Positions 20,444 through 30,202 of a DNA stretch of 64,000 nt are shown piece after piece. The DNA is from an uncultured Acidobacteriota bacterium (GTDB lineage Bacteria; Acidobacteriota; CAIWXX01): contig CAIWXX010000010.1 in the NCBI GenBank assembly GCA_903916735.1, forward strand, positions 29,040 to 93,039. Direction: 5' to 3'. The position numbers were made by a program, and so were the translations under genes. The notes under the pieces are model-generated. The model did not search any database, was not told the DNA's origin, and was given only the letters and a program-made list of their open reading frames with translations. The number at the start of each line of letters is the position of its first letter. Positions within the stretch are counted from its first letter, which is position 1.

Positions 20444-21183
20444 CGAATGTCCTTTGCGCCGAAGATGGGGCCATCGATGCAGACGCGCCTGTATCCGCTC
20501 TCTCCCGCTGGAATGACACAACCGATGCAGATGCCGAACCCGCAGGCCATGCGGGCCTCCATCGAAAATTCCGTTCGGATACCGTCGGCCAATTCAGCGA
20601 CGCGGTGCAGCATGGCATGCGGTCCGCAGCCATAGATGACGGGAGGAGTATTCTTCTGGAGGTAGTCGGCGAGTGGATCAGTGAGAAACCCCTGGCGACC
20701 GGCACTGCCGTCTTCGGTCGTGATGACGAGGCGATCACAAAACCTCTCGAAATATTCAGGTTCAACAATCTGCTCCTTCGTGCGTCCTCCGTAAAAGAGG
20801 ACGGGTGAAAGATGGCTGATTCGTCGAACTAGATCATAGAAAGGAGCGATCCCGCGGCCTCCGGCCACGATCACAGGATGATCGCCGTCGCCGAGGCAAA
20901 AGCCGTTGCCGAGTGGGCCAAGGACTTTGGTTGTGTTGCCGGGGCGCAATGCGACAAGCCAGTCAGTGCCGCACCCGACCGCTTGAAAAACAATTGAAAT
21001 TCTATCGCCGTCGACATGGGCGATTGAAAAAGGCCGTGCAAGAAATGCCTCCGGACTTGCCGACACCATCACAAACTGCCCGGGTCTCATTTCGGCAGCG
21101 ATTGAAGGCGCTTCGAGAGTCAACCTGACATAACTCTTGAGAGGCTCCACGGAGATCACGCGTGCGGCTAAATAGTGGGCCAT
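20425..21183 (-). CDS. pyrK: Dihydroorotate dehydrogenase electron-transfer subunit
   Basis: The 252-aa partner of PyrD carries FAD and a [2Fe-2S] cluster and passes electrons to NAD. RPFSIAHVDGD is the flavin-binding block, GGRGIAPFYDLV the pyridine-nucleotide site, and the cluster cysteines lie in MACGFGICIGCVIP plus a later RRVCIDGP. The ATG at 21183 gives the family length, with AAAGGG upstream. The frame stays open a further 97 codons into the preceding glycosyltransferase gene, which is coincidental. Confidence 0.95.
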   Translation of the reverse strand: MAHYLAARVISVEPLKSYVRLTLEAPSIAAEMRPGQFVMVSASPEAFLARPFSIAHVDGDRISIVFQAVGCGTDWLVALRPGNTTKVLGPLGNGFCLGDGDHPVIVAGGRGIAPFYDLVRRISHLSPVLFYGGRTKEQIVEPEYFERFCDRLVITTEDGSAGRQGFLTDPLADYLQKNTPPVIYGCGPHAMLHRVAELADGIRTEFSMEARMACGFGICIGCVIPAGESGYRRVCIDGPIFGAKDIRWKDLT

Positions 21184-21271
21184 TCCTCGTTCACCCTTTG
21201 CGGCATTGATTCTATCATGAGCGGGGCGAAGGATCCGTGCGCGCTGGTAATGGCGAAGGCGGCGACGGCTT

Positions 21272-21988
21272 TCAAGCAGTGCGAATCCTATAACAGCGCC
21301 ATGTGAATTCGAGAAATTGAAGGGGAAGGCGCAATAGAAGTCTGGGCGGTATCCTTGCGTGTGGACCTGCATGCCTTGGATAATGTTCAATCTCGACCTG
21401 ATGAATCCGCTTTTTTTGGCGGAGAGACCGAAGAACGATTTCCACCGGTATGAAGGGTTGCCGTGGATCGACACGCGGGGCGATCTCCCGTATCAATTCC
21501 CGCCGGTAAATCGTCGCCCCATCCACATCCTTCAGCTGGATTCCGAAGAATAATCGAATGGCGCGGCCATAAAGGCCGGTGAGGGCTTGTTTCAAGGCAT
21601 GGTCCGTCCGATCACGACGGACACCGATCACCATGTCATTCCCATCGATGGCTCTGACCATCGGGAGGATCGACGATGGGTGAATCTGAAGATCAACCGG
21701 CAGGAAAACAAGAAGGTTTTTTGTCGCCGAAAGAAGCCCGACCAAAGCCGATGGGTGGCTTCCGATTTTTCGACGGTTGCGAATGAGATGGATTCGGCCG
21801 TTGCGACGTGTCGCGTGTTCGACGATATCGGCTGTTTTATCGGCGCTGTGATCATCGACAACTATGATCTCGTAGTCATCGCAGAGCCCTTCACAAAAGT
21901 GGATAGCATGATCAAGCACTTCCGCGATGAAATCGGCCTCGTTGTATGTCGGAATCACGATGGATATGGTTGGCTTCGTTGTGTCCAT
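21272..21988 (-). CDS. Family 2 glycosyltransferase (dolichol-phosphate-sugar-synthase-like)
   Basis: The 238-aa protein has a GT-A fold: ISIVIPTYNEADFI at the start, EIIVVDDHSADKTADI, and the divalent-metal region LVFLPVDLQIHP in place of the usual DxD. It resembles ArnC/DPM1-type enzymes that charge polyprenyl phosphate with sugar, but the C-terminal membrane helices of ArnC are absent. AGAGGG lies before ATG 21988. Enzymes of this class supply donors for GT-C transferases such as those at 4858 and 8773. It precedes pyrK by 88 bases. Confidence 0.85.
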   Translation of the reverse strand: MDTTKPTISIVIPTYNEADFIAEVLDHAIHFCEGLCDDYEIIVVDDHSADKTADIVEHATRRNGRIHLIRNRRKIGSHPSALVGLLSATKNLLVFLPVDLQIHPSSILPMVRAIDGNDMVIGVRRDRTDHALKQALTGLYGRAIRLFFGIQLKDVDGATIYRRELIREIAPRVDPRQPFIPVEIVLRSLRQKKRIHQVEIEHYPRHAGPHARIPPRLLLRLPLQFLEFTWRCYRIRTA

Positions 21989-22611
21989 AGAATGCTTCCC
22001 TCTCAGATACGTCCCCATAATCTCGGCATCCCGCACAGCCGATGCGCTTCACATCAGACTGGTATCTCTCCTCCAGAACCTCCCGCTGCATCCACCGCGT
22101 GGAGATCGAGCCGACTCCATCCCGGCAATCCGGCCGTTGAATGCATTCCCAAGATAAAGGGCAAGGGGATTTGCGGCGCAGAGGATTGGTTGCGATGATG
22201 TTCTCTACTTTCATTTAACTCCCATGAAAGGAGTTATTTTATCCTGTCGAGCGTCTTCGATGAAAGGAAAATATTTCGTTCATTGAGTGGTCTGAATGAG
22301 ATGGGGTGCTCAGGAAAGTGGGGCAAGAGAGTAGGACAGGGCTGCGGCATCGCCGACGTTAGCGATTGAGAAGGCGATGTAAAAAGGAAAAAGCAGAAAT
22401 CTTTCGTGATCCTCGTGCTGGAATTGACTTGTTTTCCTTGCAATCAGCGGACAGACAATCGGGGAAACAACCGCCAGTGCGGCCTACGAGGAGCATCGCC
22501 ATCCTGTCCATTTTGCCAGTGCCTGGTTGTTTGGAGGGCGAGTGCCGTGGAATTATGTGCAGGAGGCTGCGCCTGTCATGGCCCCTCATCCCTTCTCCCT
22601 GGCCTCCCCTC
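21989..22611. other. Intergenic region between asnB and the glycosyltransferase
   Basis: No gene is supported. A hairpin AACTCC-CATGAAA-GGAGTT near 22222-22240 is followed by a short T-rich run on the plus strand. It may be incidental because no plus-strand gene ends here. Confidence 0.4.
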
Positions 22612-24468
22612 CTATTGTTGCTGAAGCCAAAGTTCCATGACAAGGAGTGAGTAGACGACGAGTGCCCAGTTGTGATCCGTCAGGCAACGCTTTTCGAGAA
22701 CCTTTTTGATGAAGGATTGATCCAGATAGGCGAGGATCTTTGCTGAAGGTGAGAGAAGGCTATCCAGCACAACCTCGCGCAACTCTCCTTCCAACCACTT
22801 CTGAAGTGGGATTTCGAATCCTCGCTTCGGCCCTCTCAAGACCTCTTCCGGAAGGCAGTTCCGGTAGGCGTCTCGGAGCAGAGGCTTGAGGCGCCCGTAA
22901 CGCACTTTGAAATGAGACGGCAGTCGGGCGGTGAACTCGGCAATGCGATGATCCAACAGCGGAGACCGCGCTTCAAGTGATGCCGCCATCGTGGCCATGT
23001 CCATCTTCACAAGTAGAGCGCTGGGCAGAATGATTTGAATGTCGGTGGAGAGCTGTGTATCGAGCGGCCCCGGATTTTTCTGGGCCATGCTTTCAATCAA
23101 GTCCTCAGTCGACCGTTGAGGTGGGGCTCTCCATGCACGAGCCTTATCCTTTTCGAGAAGGAGATCGGTCGTCCATGTGATGTATCGCTCAGGTGGTGTT
23201 AATTCGAGCCCACGCGTGAAACGCGCCCAGAAGCCGGCAGGTGTCCTGCGCTCGTGCCGTCCGGCAAGCCGGCTGGACGGTTGGATGCATGCAAGCATCC
23301 TGGCGATGCGCGATGGCAACAATTCAGCGGCTCGCACGGCGAGGTATCGCCGATAGCCCGCGAACACCTCGTCCCCGCCATCTCCGTTCAATACGACAGT
23401 GACATGTTGACGCGCCAGTCGTGCGATCGCCATCGATGGAATGGCACTGGGATCAGCGAACGGCTGATCATATTGGCGAACAAGGCGTTCCAATTCGGCG
23501 CGAGGCGTTACTTCGAGTCGCAGCACCGTGCTCTGAACGCCGAAATGCGCCGCCGTTCGGCGGGCGATGGGTGATTCGTCGAAGGCATCGTCGCCGGCTT
23601 GAATTGTAAATGTTTGAAGCTTTGTTCCGATGTGTTGAGCCGCTTCCCAGGTGACGATGGACGAGTCGATGCCTCCTGATAGAAACACGCCGAGCGGCAC
23701 GTCACTCTCCAGGCGTGCCTGTACGGCTTCAGCCACGAGCTCGCGCACGTGCCTGAGAGCGTCGCCGTATCCGATTCGCAATTTTGGCTGGTAGTCCAGT
23801 GACCAGTAGGATTTCAATTCAAGATTCGTGCCGTCGAAGCGGAGCCACGAGGCAGCCGGCAGGGCCGAGACCCCTTTCCAGATTGTCGACGGCTGCGGCA
23901 CAACTCCAATTGACAGAAAGTCATAGATCGCCTGAGGATCGATGGCGGGATCGTATCCGCAGCCTCGAGCCAGCGGCTGTAATGCTTTCAACTCAGAGGC
24001 AAAAATTAATCCGCCGCCGGGCGTGCGCGAATAATAGAGGGGCTTCTTCCCGAAACGATCCCGACCCAGCACAAGAATTCGTTGCCGGCTGTCCCAAATG
24101 GCAAAGGCGAACATTCCGACCAGCCGGCGGCAGAGATCCGGGCCGGCTTCCTCATAAAGATGCACGAGCACTTCGGTGTCGCATCGGGTTCGAAAAGTGT
24201 GTCCTCGCCGTATGAGGTCTTTCCGCAGCTCGACATGATTATAAATTTCCCCGTTAAAAACGACGACGATCGTGCCATCTTCATTTGTGAGCGGCTGCTT
24301 TCCACCATCAATGTCGATGATGGAGAGGCGGCGGATGCCAAGAAAAACAGGTGGACTCGAGAAGTGACCCTGGTCGTCCGGTCCGCGGTGAATCAGAGCG
24401 CGGAGCGCTTCAGACAGAGATTCCCGATCCATTTCGGGTTCAACCCATCCTCCGGTTATGCCGCACAT
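22612..24468 (-). CDS. asnB: Glutamine-hydrolysing asparagine synthetase, copy 1
   Basis: The 618-aa protein has an N-terminal class II amidotransferase domain with nucleophile Cys2 (MCGITGG), RHRGPDD-like IHRGPDDQGH and VFNGEIYN. The C-terminal ATP-PPase domain has the P-loop FLSGGIDSS. It would make asparagine, or amidate another carboxylate, from glutamine and ATP. Both domains look complete. Many AsnB paralogues sit in polysaccharide clusters and modify uronic acids, so the substrate is not certain. A second, clearly different copy is at 27997. Confidence 0.93.
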   Translation of the reverse strand: MCGITGGWVEPEMDRESLSEALRALIHRGPDDQGHFSSPPVFLGIRRLSIIDIDGGKQPLTNEDGTIVVVFNGEIYNHVELRKDLIRRGHTFRTRCDTEVLVHLYEEAGPDLCRRLVGMFAFAIWDSRQRILVLGRDRFGKKPLYYSRTPGGGLIFASELKALQPLARGCGYDPAIDPQAIYDFLSIGVVPQPSTIWKGVSALPAASWLRFDGTNLELKSYWSLDYQPKLRIGYGDALRHVRELVAEAVQARLESDVPLGVFLSGGIDSSIVTWEAAQHIGTKLQTFTIQAGDDAFDESPIARRTAAHFGVQSTVLRLEVTPRAELERLVRQYDQPFADPSAIPSMAIARLARQHVTVVLNGDGGDEVFAGYRRYLAVRAAELLPSRIARMLACIQPSSRLAGRHERRTPAGFWARFTRGLELTPPERYITWTTDLLLEKDKARAWRAPPQRSTEDLIESMAQKNPGPLDTQLSTDIQIILPSALLVKMDMATMAASLEARSPLLDHRIAEFTARLPSHFKVRYGRLKPLLRDAYRNCLPEEVLRGPKRGFEIPLQKWLEGELREVVLDSLLSPSAKILAYLDQSFIKKVLEKRCLTDHNWALVVYSLLVMELWLQQQ

Positions 24469-24679
24469 GATATGCCGGTCGATACCGTTGACGGTAAACC
24501 AAGAGACATAATGTGCGAGATGCTGACCATCTCTGTGACGACGTGATGCTGCAGCATGAACATACTCATGTTACTCTTACCATTCCCACAGACTGAGGGC
24601 AAGCAAAACACCAGGTTCATTTCGAAAATCGATGGCGTTTCCCATTCGCCAAGGCACGGGTTCTATGGCTTTCGCATCT

Positions 24680-25077
24680 GGTGAATTTCAAAAACGGCAC
24701 TGTCTATGAACCCCGATGCCGCAGCATCCATAAGATCCATCGGATTTCTCGGGACTCGCCAATCCGATTGGGTGTGACAGTGTTCGCTAAAGCGTCACAA
24801 CTGACACAGATGATGGACAGGGGTTGCTCTATACGACCCTTCATCCAAACGGGAAGACAACCGAGTTTCCACGTTGGACGTCGCCGTGATCGATTTGTGT
24901 CAGGAGGGTTCCCCCTGGGCCAAGTTTCGTCGGACGAAGGGGCGGGCTCTCCTCATGGATCGGAGCTACAATGGCAAAGGGTTGTTCGGAAGGCTCTGCG
25001 AAGAAGAGGGTTTTATCACCGGGGAATCTGCGCTAAAACTCACGATAGTCGGCGGTCGATGCCGTGATATGGAATGA
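24680..25077 (+). pseudogene. Possible decayed transposase fragment
   Basis: One short frame (24874-25077) reads GRALLMDRSYNGKGLFGRL, which resembles the second-aspartate region of IS4/IS5-type DDE transposases (Asp, then Tyr, then Gly). The surrounding frame offers no intact gene and no terminal repeats were found. The similarity is short and could be chance. The whole 24469-25188 gap holds nothing else I can name except a hairpin near hcp. Confidence 0.25.
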
Positions 25078-25141
25078 TGAGCCGAGGTACGCATTTGTTA
25101 TCCACCAGGCGTTCGCGCCTCCCCTCGAGATTCTGCGAGGA

Positions 25142-25162
25142 CGCGGCTCTCTCTGAGCCGCG
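25142..25162 (-). terminator. Hairpin downstream of hcp
   Basis: Perfect 8-bp inverted repeat CGCGGCTC-TCTCT-GAGCCGCG beginning 26 bases beyond the hcp stop on the minus strand. There is no T-tract, so it may be a terminator aid or a REP-like unit. Confidence 0.45.
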
Positions 25163-25188
25163 CCCCGCTTTGGTTCTTGAATTCGCGA

Positions 25189-26844
25189 TTAGTGCCCTTC
25201 CATCGCAGCCTTGAGATCTGCGTCGACTGTTGTGATGGGCTTGATGTTGAATTTGTCAACGAGTACTTGCAGAACGGCCGGCGTCACGAAGGCGGGGAGG
25301 CTTGGCCCGAGGCGAATGTTTTTTATTCCGAGAGACAGCAGGGTGAGGAGAATACACACGGCCTTCTGTTCGTACCAGGAGAGGATGAACGATAGCGGCA
25401 GATCGTTGACACCGCACTCGAAAGCTTGCGCCAGCGCGCTCGCGACCTTGATGGCCGAGTAGGCGTCGTTGCACTGGCCGACATCGAGCAGCCGCGGGAT
25501 GCCGTTGATATCGCCGAAGTCGAGCTTGTTGAACCGGTATTTGCCGCATGCGAGTGTCAGGATAATCGCATCGTCGGGCACGGCTTCAGCGAACTCGGTG
25601 TAGTAATTCCGTCCCGGCTTGGCGCCGTCGCACCCCCCGATGAGGAAGAAGCGACGAATGGCGCCTTTTTTCACAGCATCGATCACTTTATCCGCGACTC
25701 CCAGGACGGCATTGTGCCCGAATCCGACGAGGATGGTTTTCTCCGGCTCGTCCGCGGGGAAACCGACGGCTGCGAGTGCCGCGTCGATGACCGGCTTGAA
25801 ATTGAAATCTGCAATGTGCTTCACGCCCGGCCATGCGACAAGACCACTCGTGAAGATGCGTGTCTTGTAAGTCTCGCGCGGAGCTTGGATGCAGTTGGTC
25901 GTCATGAGGATGGCGCCAGGGAAGGCGTCGAATTCCTTTGCCTGATCTTGCCAGGCGCCGCCGTAGTTGCCGGCGAGGTGCTTGTATTTCTTGAGCCCGG
26001 GATAGCCGTGAGCCGGCAGCATCTCGCTGTGCGTGTATACATTGATTCCAGTTCCAGCCGTCTGTTTGAGCAATTCCTCGAGATCCTTCAAATCGTGGCC
26101 GGAAACAAGGATTGCCTTGCCCTTCAGCGGTGTGATGCGCACAGGGGTCGGCACCGGCTGTCCATAGGCGCCTGTGTTGGCGGCATCGAGTAACTCCATC
26201 ACACGCAGATTGACCGTGCCGCATTCCAGAACCAGGGCCAATAGATCGTCGATTGTCTGCTTCGGCCGCGTGAGGTACTCCAACGCTCGATGCATGAATG
26301 CAAAGACGGCGTCGTCTTCATGCCCGAGAATGTGCGCGTGATGAGCGTAAGCCGCCGTGCCCTTCAGCCCATAGACGAGCAGTTCCTGGAGGCCGGTGAG
26401 ATCGGCGCCCTGTGATGCGTACCGGCCGGAAATACCGACGTTTTGGGCTTGTTCGAGCAGCCCGGCGTTCGAACCTGCCGGTCGCCATTCAGCCGGGCCG
26501 GCGACGGCATCGACCTTCTGCCCCGCGGCGAGAGCGGCGGTTTCATAGAGCTTCTGAGCCTTGTTGCGGATGTCGGCAGCCTTGTGGAGCTCGGCTTCCA
26601 CGCGCTGAGGATCAAAGTTAACGTTGGTAATGGTCGTGAACAGAGCCTCGAAGAGGAAGAGATCAACGGCTGGATCTTTCGCTCCGAGCTGCCGTGCGCG
26701 ATGCGCGTATTGGCTGATGCCTTTCGCAGCGTGGACTAAGAGGTCCTGTAACGCTGCAGTCTCAGCGTCCTTGCCGCAGACGCCGATCTTTTCGCAGCCC
26801 GTGCCTCGCGAAGTTTGTTCACATTGCCAGCAGAACATATTCAT
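25189..26844 (-). CDS. hcp: Hybrid cluster protein (hydroxylamine reductase), class I
   Basis: The 551-aa cytoplasmic protein carries an iron-sulfur-oxygen hybrid cluster and acts in nitric oxide and nitrosative stress handling. Older literature calls it hydroxylamine reductase. The N-terminal cysteines C5, C8, C17 and C23 have the spacing Cx2Cx8Cx5C of class I proteins found in anaerobes, which bind [4Fe-4S]. [11 protein letters not shown] and [11 protein letters not shown] are parts of the hybrid-cluster half. GAAGGAG sits before the ATG. A CRP/FNR-family gene is divergent, with 141 bases between, the arrangement seen for HcpR regulators. Confidence 0.97.
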   Translation of the reverse strand: MNMFCWQCEQTSRGTGCEKIGVCGKDAETAALQDLLVHAAKGISQYAHRARQLGAKDPAVDLFLFEALFTTITNVNFDPQRVEAELHKAADIRNKAQKLYETAALAAGQKVDAVAGPAEWRPAGSNAGLLEQAQNVGISGRYASQGADLTGLQELLVYGLKGTAAYAHHAHILGHEDDAVFAFMHRALEYLTRPKQTIDDLLALVLECGTVNLRVMELLDAANTGAYGQPVPTPVRITPLKGKAILVSGHDLKDLEELLKQTAGTGINVYTHSEMLPAHGYPGLKKYKHLAGNYGGAWQDQAKEFDAFPGAILMTTNCIQAPRETYKTRIFTSGLVAWPGVKHIADFNFKPVIDAALAAVGFPADEPEKTILVGFGHNAVLGVADKVIDAVKKGAIRRFFLIGGCDGAKPGRNYYTEFAEAVPDDAIILTLACGKYRFNKLDFGDINGIPRLLDVGQCNDAYSAIKVASALAQAFECGVNDLPLSFILSWYEQKAVCILLTLLSLGIKNIRLGPSLPAFVTPAVLQVLVDKFNIKPITTVDADLKAAMEGH

Positions 26845-26880
26845 AGGTCATCTCCTTCAGACGGTTGAATTTTTCTTTTC

Positions 26881-26902
26881 CCATGGCATGATTTTGCCAT
26901 GG
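26881..26902. promoter_or_regulatory. Palindrome in the hcp-regulator intergenic region
   Basis: Perfect 8-bp inverted repeat CCATGGCA-N6-TGCCATGG, lying 37 bases before the hcp ATG. The length and N6 spacing suit a dimeric regulator. Its use as an operator is inferred. Confidence 0.5.
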
Positions 26903-26917
26903 ATGAAAAGCAATATC

Positions 26918-26933
26918 CTTGATGTGAGTCAAG
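26918..26933. promoter_or_regulatory. FNR-like box between hcp and its regulator
   Basis: CTTGATGTGAGTCAAG contains TTGAT-N4-GTCAA, one base from the FNR consensus TTGAT-N4-ATCAA. It lies between divergent hcp and the CRP/FNR-type gene, where autoregulation and hcp control would occur. Confidence 0.6.
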
Positions 26934-26985
26934 AAAGCAAATATTTTTGCCGGCAACGCCCGGTTTCGGGTATCCTCATCTGGAA

Positions 26986-27630
26986 ATGGATATTGATCGT
27001 CTCATTGAAGAGGCAGGCTTTTTCGAGGGTGTTTCGCCCGAGAGCAAACGGATTCTGGCTCAGGTCTGCCTTCCGGCGGAATACCGGCGCAAGGCGGCTA
27101 TTTTTTTTGAAGGCACTCCGGGCGACGCTATGTTCCTGTTGGTGCGTGGCCGGATTCGCCTTCACAAGACATCTCCTGACGGCCATGACATCGTCATCAA
27201 GGTCATCAAACCCGGAGAGGTTTTTGCGGAAATCATTCTCTTCGAAGAAAAGCACTATCCTGTTACGGCAGTTGCCTTGACTCCTGTTCTCGTTCTAAAG
27301 CTGCTTCGTCGCGACCTCCTGGGACTGCTCGGCCGGCAGGATTTTCGCAACGATTTCATCACGATGCTTCTCCGGAAGCAGAGATATCTGGCCGAACGAA
27401 TTCGCGAGCTGACCAGCCAGGATGTCGAGGAGCGGCTACGGGGATTCTTGCGCGAGCAATATGGCGAGTGTGAGATCATCACGCCGGAGATCAACAAGAA
27501 ACAACTGGCTGCAGCGGTCGGAGCGACGCCGGAAACTCTATCGCGCCTGCTTCAGAACCTGCGTCGAGCGAAGCAATTGGTTTGGCGCGGCAAAACTATC
27601 AGAACGACTCGAGACTTCTGGCTCGGATGA
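26986..27630 (+). CDS. CRP/FNR-family regulator, probable HcpR-type
   Basis: The 214-aa regulator has an N-terminal cyclic-nucleotide-like sensor domain (about residues 12-125) and a C-terminal winged helix with INKKQLAAAVGATPETLSRLLQNL. The sensor lacks the arginine-bearing phosphate cassette that binds cAMP (the region reads GEVFAEIILFEEKHYP), and lacks the N-terminal cysteines of FNR. Another ligand is therefore likely, for instance haem and NO as in HcpR. The ATG at 26986 was chosen over 26947 because MDIDRLIEEAGFFEGVS is the typical start of the domain. Position opposite hcp suggests control of that gene. Confidence 0.88.
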   Translation: MDIDRLIEEAGFFEGVSPESKRILAQVCLPAEYRRKAAIFFEGTPGDAMFLLVRGRIRLHKTSPDGHDIVIKVIKPGEVFAEIILFEEKHYPVTAVALTPVLVLKLLRRDLLGLLGRQDFRNDFITMLLRKQRYLAERIRELTSQDVEERLRGFLREQYGECEIITPEINKKQLAAAVGATPETLSRLLQNLRRAKQLVWRGKTIRTTRDFWLG

Positions 27631-27696
27631 AGCCCGTTCGCAGGAGCCATAGGCAGCAGCCATTGGTTCGACTTGTTTCATCTGCTCAGGTCGAAT

Positions 27697-27772
27697 TGGT
27701 GGACGGTAAGGGATTCGAACCCTCGACCTCAGCGTTGCGAACGCCGTGCTCTCCCAGCTGAGCTAACCGCCC
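27697..27772 (-). tRNA. tRNA-Ala (anticodon CGC)
   Basis: The 76-nt minus-strand gene folds into a full cloverleaf. The 7-bp acceptor contains the G3-U70 pair that identifies alanine tRNA. The D stem is GCTC/GAGC, the anticodon stem CGGCG/CGCTG with loop TTCGCAA, and the T loop is GGTTCGAATCC. CCA is encoded. It reads codon GCG. Confidence 0.96.
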
Positions 27773-27996
27773 ACCGAAGGGATAACCAATATTAGTCGGA
27801 AATAAAAAGGGATGCAAACGTGCCGACACACTAACGCCAAAGCCGGATCGGCGCTTCCCTGGGAGATCGTCGAACAGGCGGAGCTGTAAGTAAACAGTTG
27901 AAAGCAAAGCCTTAATAAATTTCCTTTGGGACGTCATGCCAGAGGCACTCATCCCCATCATCAGCGACGATCGATTTTGCCCCAGCTTCCGGGCTT

Positions 27997-29895
27997 CTAT
28001 GGCATCATCGCCCACTTTTCGTGCCAGAGCTCGAAGGCGAGAAGTGTCCAGAGGAGCTTCCGGTGATCGCAGCGGCCGGAGAAATGCTCGTCGAGCAGCG
28101 TTCGAACATAGGCCGGATTGAAGAATCCAATCCTCTTAAGACGTTGCTCAGCGAATATGTCTTCCACCATGGGCCTCAGCGGACCGGCCAGCCACTTGGC
28201 AACCGGCATGTTGAATCCCTTCTTGCTGCGCTTGAGGATTTCAACCGGCAGAACTCCGCGCATGGCACGCCTCAGGAGATATTTCGTCGTCATCCCGTGC
28301 AACTTCAACTCATGTGGCACCTTTGCGACGAAGCGAACCAGCGCCTGGTTGAGGAGGGGGACGCGCACTTCCAGCGAATTGGCCATGCTGGCTCGATCCA
28401 CCTTCGGCAACATACCGCCTTCCAAATAGAGTTTCATATCACAGTAGAGAAGCTGATTGACCGTGGCTCGCGCCCGGCACTCACTGAGATGCCGGTATGC
28501 GATGTCGTAAGTGTCCTTTTCGCTGAGATGCGCCCATGATTGCAAAAGATGTTGCTTCTGTTCAGGCCGAAAAGATCCGAGCCAATAATGATGACGCACG
28601 ACGGGCGGTACGCCGCGAGCCAACAGAAATCGCCGGATTTTGAAATCCATACTGATGTTGTTGAAGGATGTCGGAAGCATTTCCGCGAGTTTCGGCGCGA
28701 TTCTCTGCCGGACAACCGCCGGCAGAAATGTTTCATAGTACTCGACCAGCCGGTGAGCCTGAAGAGTTGAGTATCCACCCAGAAGCTCGTCGCCGCCATC
28801 GCCGCCAAGAGCCACCGTCACCTGTTGCCGCGCAAATTGCGCGAGCAGGTATGTCGGCACGATTGAGGAATCGCCAAGAGGCTCATCGATGATGGAGGCA
28901 ATGCGGGGAAGAAGGTCGAGTGTCAGCTCAGGCGTCAGCCGGCTGTCATGGTGCTCAGTGCCGACATGCTGTGCAACAAGCCGCGCGTATCGTGATTCAT
29001 CGAAAGTCGGATCTTCAAAAGAGATGGAAAAACTCTTGATCCGTCCGGGTGAAACTCTGGTCATATAGGCGGCAATGGAACTCGAATCAAGCCCTCCGCT
29101 CAGCAACACACCGACCGGCACGTCGCTGATCATCTCTTTTTGAACAACATCCCTCAGAACCTGTCGTAGCTCATTCTCATAATCATCAAGGCGCCGGCGT
29201 TGAACACCTTCACTGCTGCCCAGGTTGATATCCCAATACCTCCAGACTCGCAGATCATCACCGGAGAAAGACATCGCATGACCAGGAGGCAGCTTCGAAA
29301 TGCGTTGGAAGATGCTGCGAGGAGTCGGCACATATTCAAAGCTGAGATATTCATTAAGCGCCACGAGATCGATGGACCGTGGCATTCCGGGAAAGGCCAG
29401 AATCGCCTTGAGTTCCGACCCGAAAATCAGGGCGCCGTTATGTTGTGTGTAGTACAGCGGCTTGATGCCGGTGTGATCGCGGGCAAGCAGAAGCCTCTGT
29501 CGGCGTGAATCCCAGAGTGCGAATGCGAACATGCCGTTCAGATGATCCAGGCATTCGTCTCCAAATTCTTCATATGCATGGACGATGGCTTCGGTGTCGC
29601 TCTTCGTATAAAAACGATGCCCGCGGCGGTCGAGAAGCCTGGTTAAGTCGGCAAAATTGTAGATTTCGCCGTTGAGTACCAGCCAGATCGTCCCGTCTTC
29701 GTTGTGAATAGGCTGATGCCCTGTTTGCAGATCGATGATCGATAGCCGGCTGTTTCCCAGACCGACGTGGCCATTGATGTAGGTTCCCCGGTCATCAGGG
29801 CCTCGATGCGCCAATGTCGCGCACATTTCCTCGATCAGGCCGTGAGGAATCGTATGCTCTTTTTCACCGTAGACAACGCCACATATGCCGCACAT
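27997..29895 (-). CDS. asnB: Glutamine-hydrolysing asparagine synthetase, copy 2
   Basis: The 632-aa protein has Cys2 in MCGICGVVYG, AHRGPDDRGTY, VLNGEIYNF and the synthetase P-loop LLSGGLDSSSIAAY. It is complete in both domains but differs from the copy at 22612, so it is a paralogue and not a recent duplication. The closest known groupings are the AsnB-like amidotransferases of exopolysaccharide loci and general asparagine synthetase. Context gives no choice, since it stands alone upstream of tRNA-Ala. Confidence 0.92.
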   Translation of the reverse strand: MCGICGVVYGEKEHTIPHGLIEEMCATLAHRGPDDRGTYINGHVGLGNSRLSIIDLQTGHQPIHNEDGTIWLVLNGEIYNFADLTRLLDRRGHRFYTKSDTEAIVHAYEEFGDECLDHLNGMFAFALWDSRRQRLLLARDHTGIKPLYYTQHNGALIFGSELKAILAFPGMPRSIDLVALNEYLSFEYVPTPRSIFQRISKLPPGHAMSFSGDDLRVWRYWDINLGSSEGVQRRRLDDYENELRQVLRDVVQKEMISDVPVGVLLSGGLDSSSIAAYMTRVSPGRIKSFSISFEDPTFDESRYARLVAQHVGTEHHDSRLTPELTLDLLPRIASIIDEPLGDSSIVPTYLLAQFARQQVTVALGGDGGDELLGGYSTLQAHRLVEYYETFLPAVVRQRIAPKLAEMLPTSFNNISMDFKIRRFLLARGVPPVVRHHYWLGSFRPEQKQHLLQSWAHLSEKDTYDIAYRHLSECRARATVNQLLYCDMKLYLEGGMLPKVDRASMANSLEVRVPLLNQALVRFVAKVPHELKLHGMTTKYLLRRAMRGVLPVEILKRSKKGFNMPVAKWLAGPLRPMVEDIFAEQRLKRIGFFNPAYVRTLLDEHFSGRCDHRKLLWTLLAFELWHEKWAMMP

Positions 29896-30202
29896 AGGAT
29901 GCGCATTGTAACATGATCAGATCCTCGAATGCTTCACTTCGTGTCGTCGCCCTGCCCTCCCCGGAAAAACTCCCTCATGCAATATCATGGATGCGGATGT
30001 CATGACTGAAGGTGTTGAACTGAAATCTGCGGCCACAGAGCCGTGAGTCCGCTTTGGCAAGGGGAGTGGTGTCTTGCTAAGCCATAGGCGCCTGCTTAAT
30101 GGGATGCGATGGCGTTTCAAACTTAATTGTGTGGGAGGACATTTGAATTCGTCAGTCACGAAATCGAAACCCTCCAGGTTCATGTGGCAGCTTCAATTGA
30201 TT
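29896..30202. other. Intergenic region, nothing recognised
   Basis: About 300 bases between the asnB paralogue and the zinc-ribbon membrane protein gene. No gene, repeat or clear terminator was found. Confidence 0.4.

Noticed and set aside
21184..21474. Upstream extension of pyrK by 97 codons
   Set aside because: It overlaps the end of the glycosyltransferase gene. The internal ATG at 21183 gives the normal PyrK start and length.
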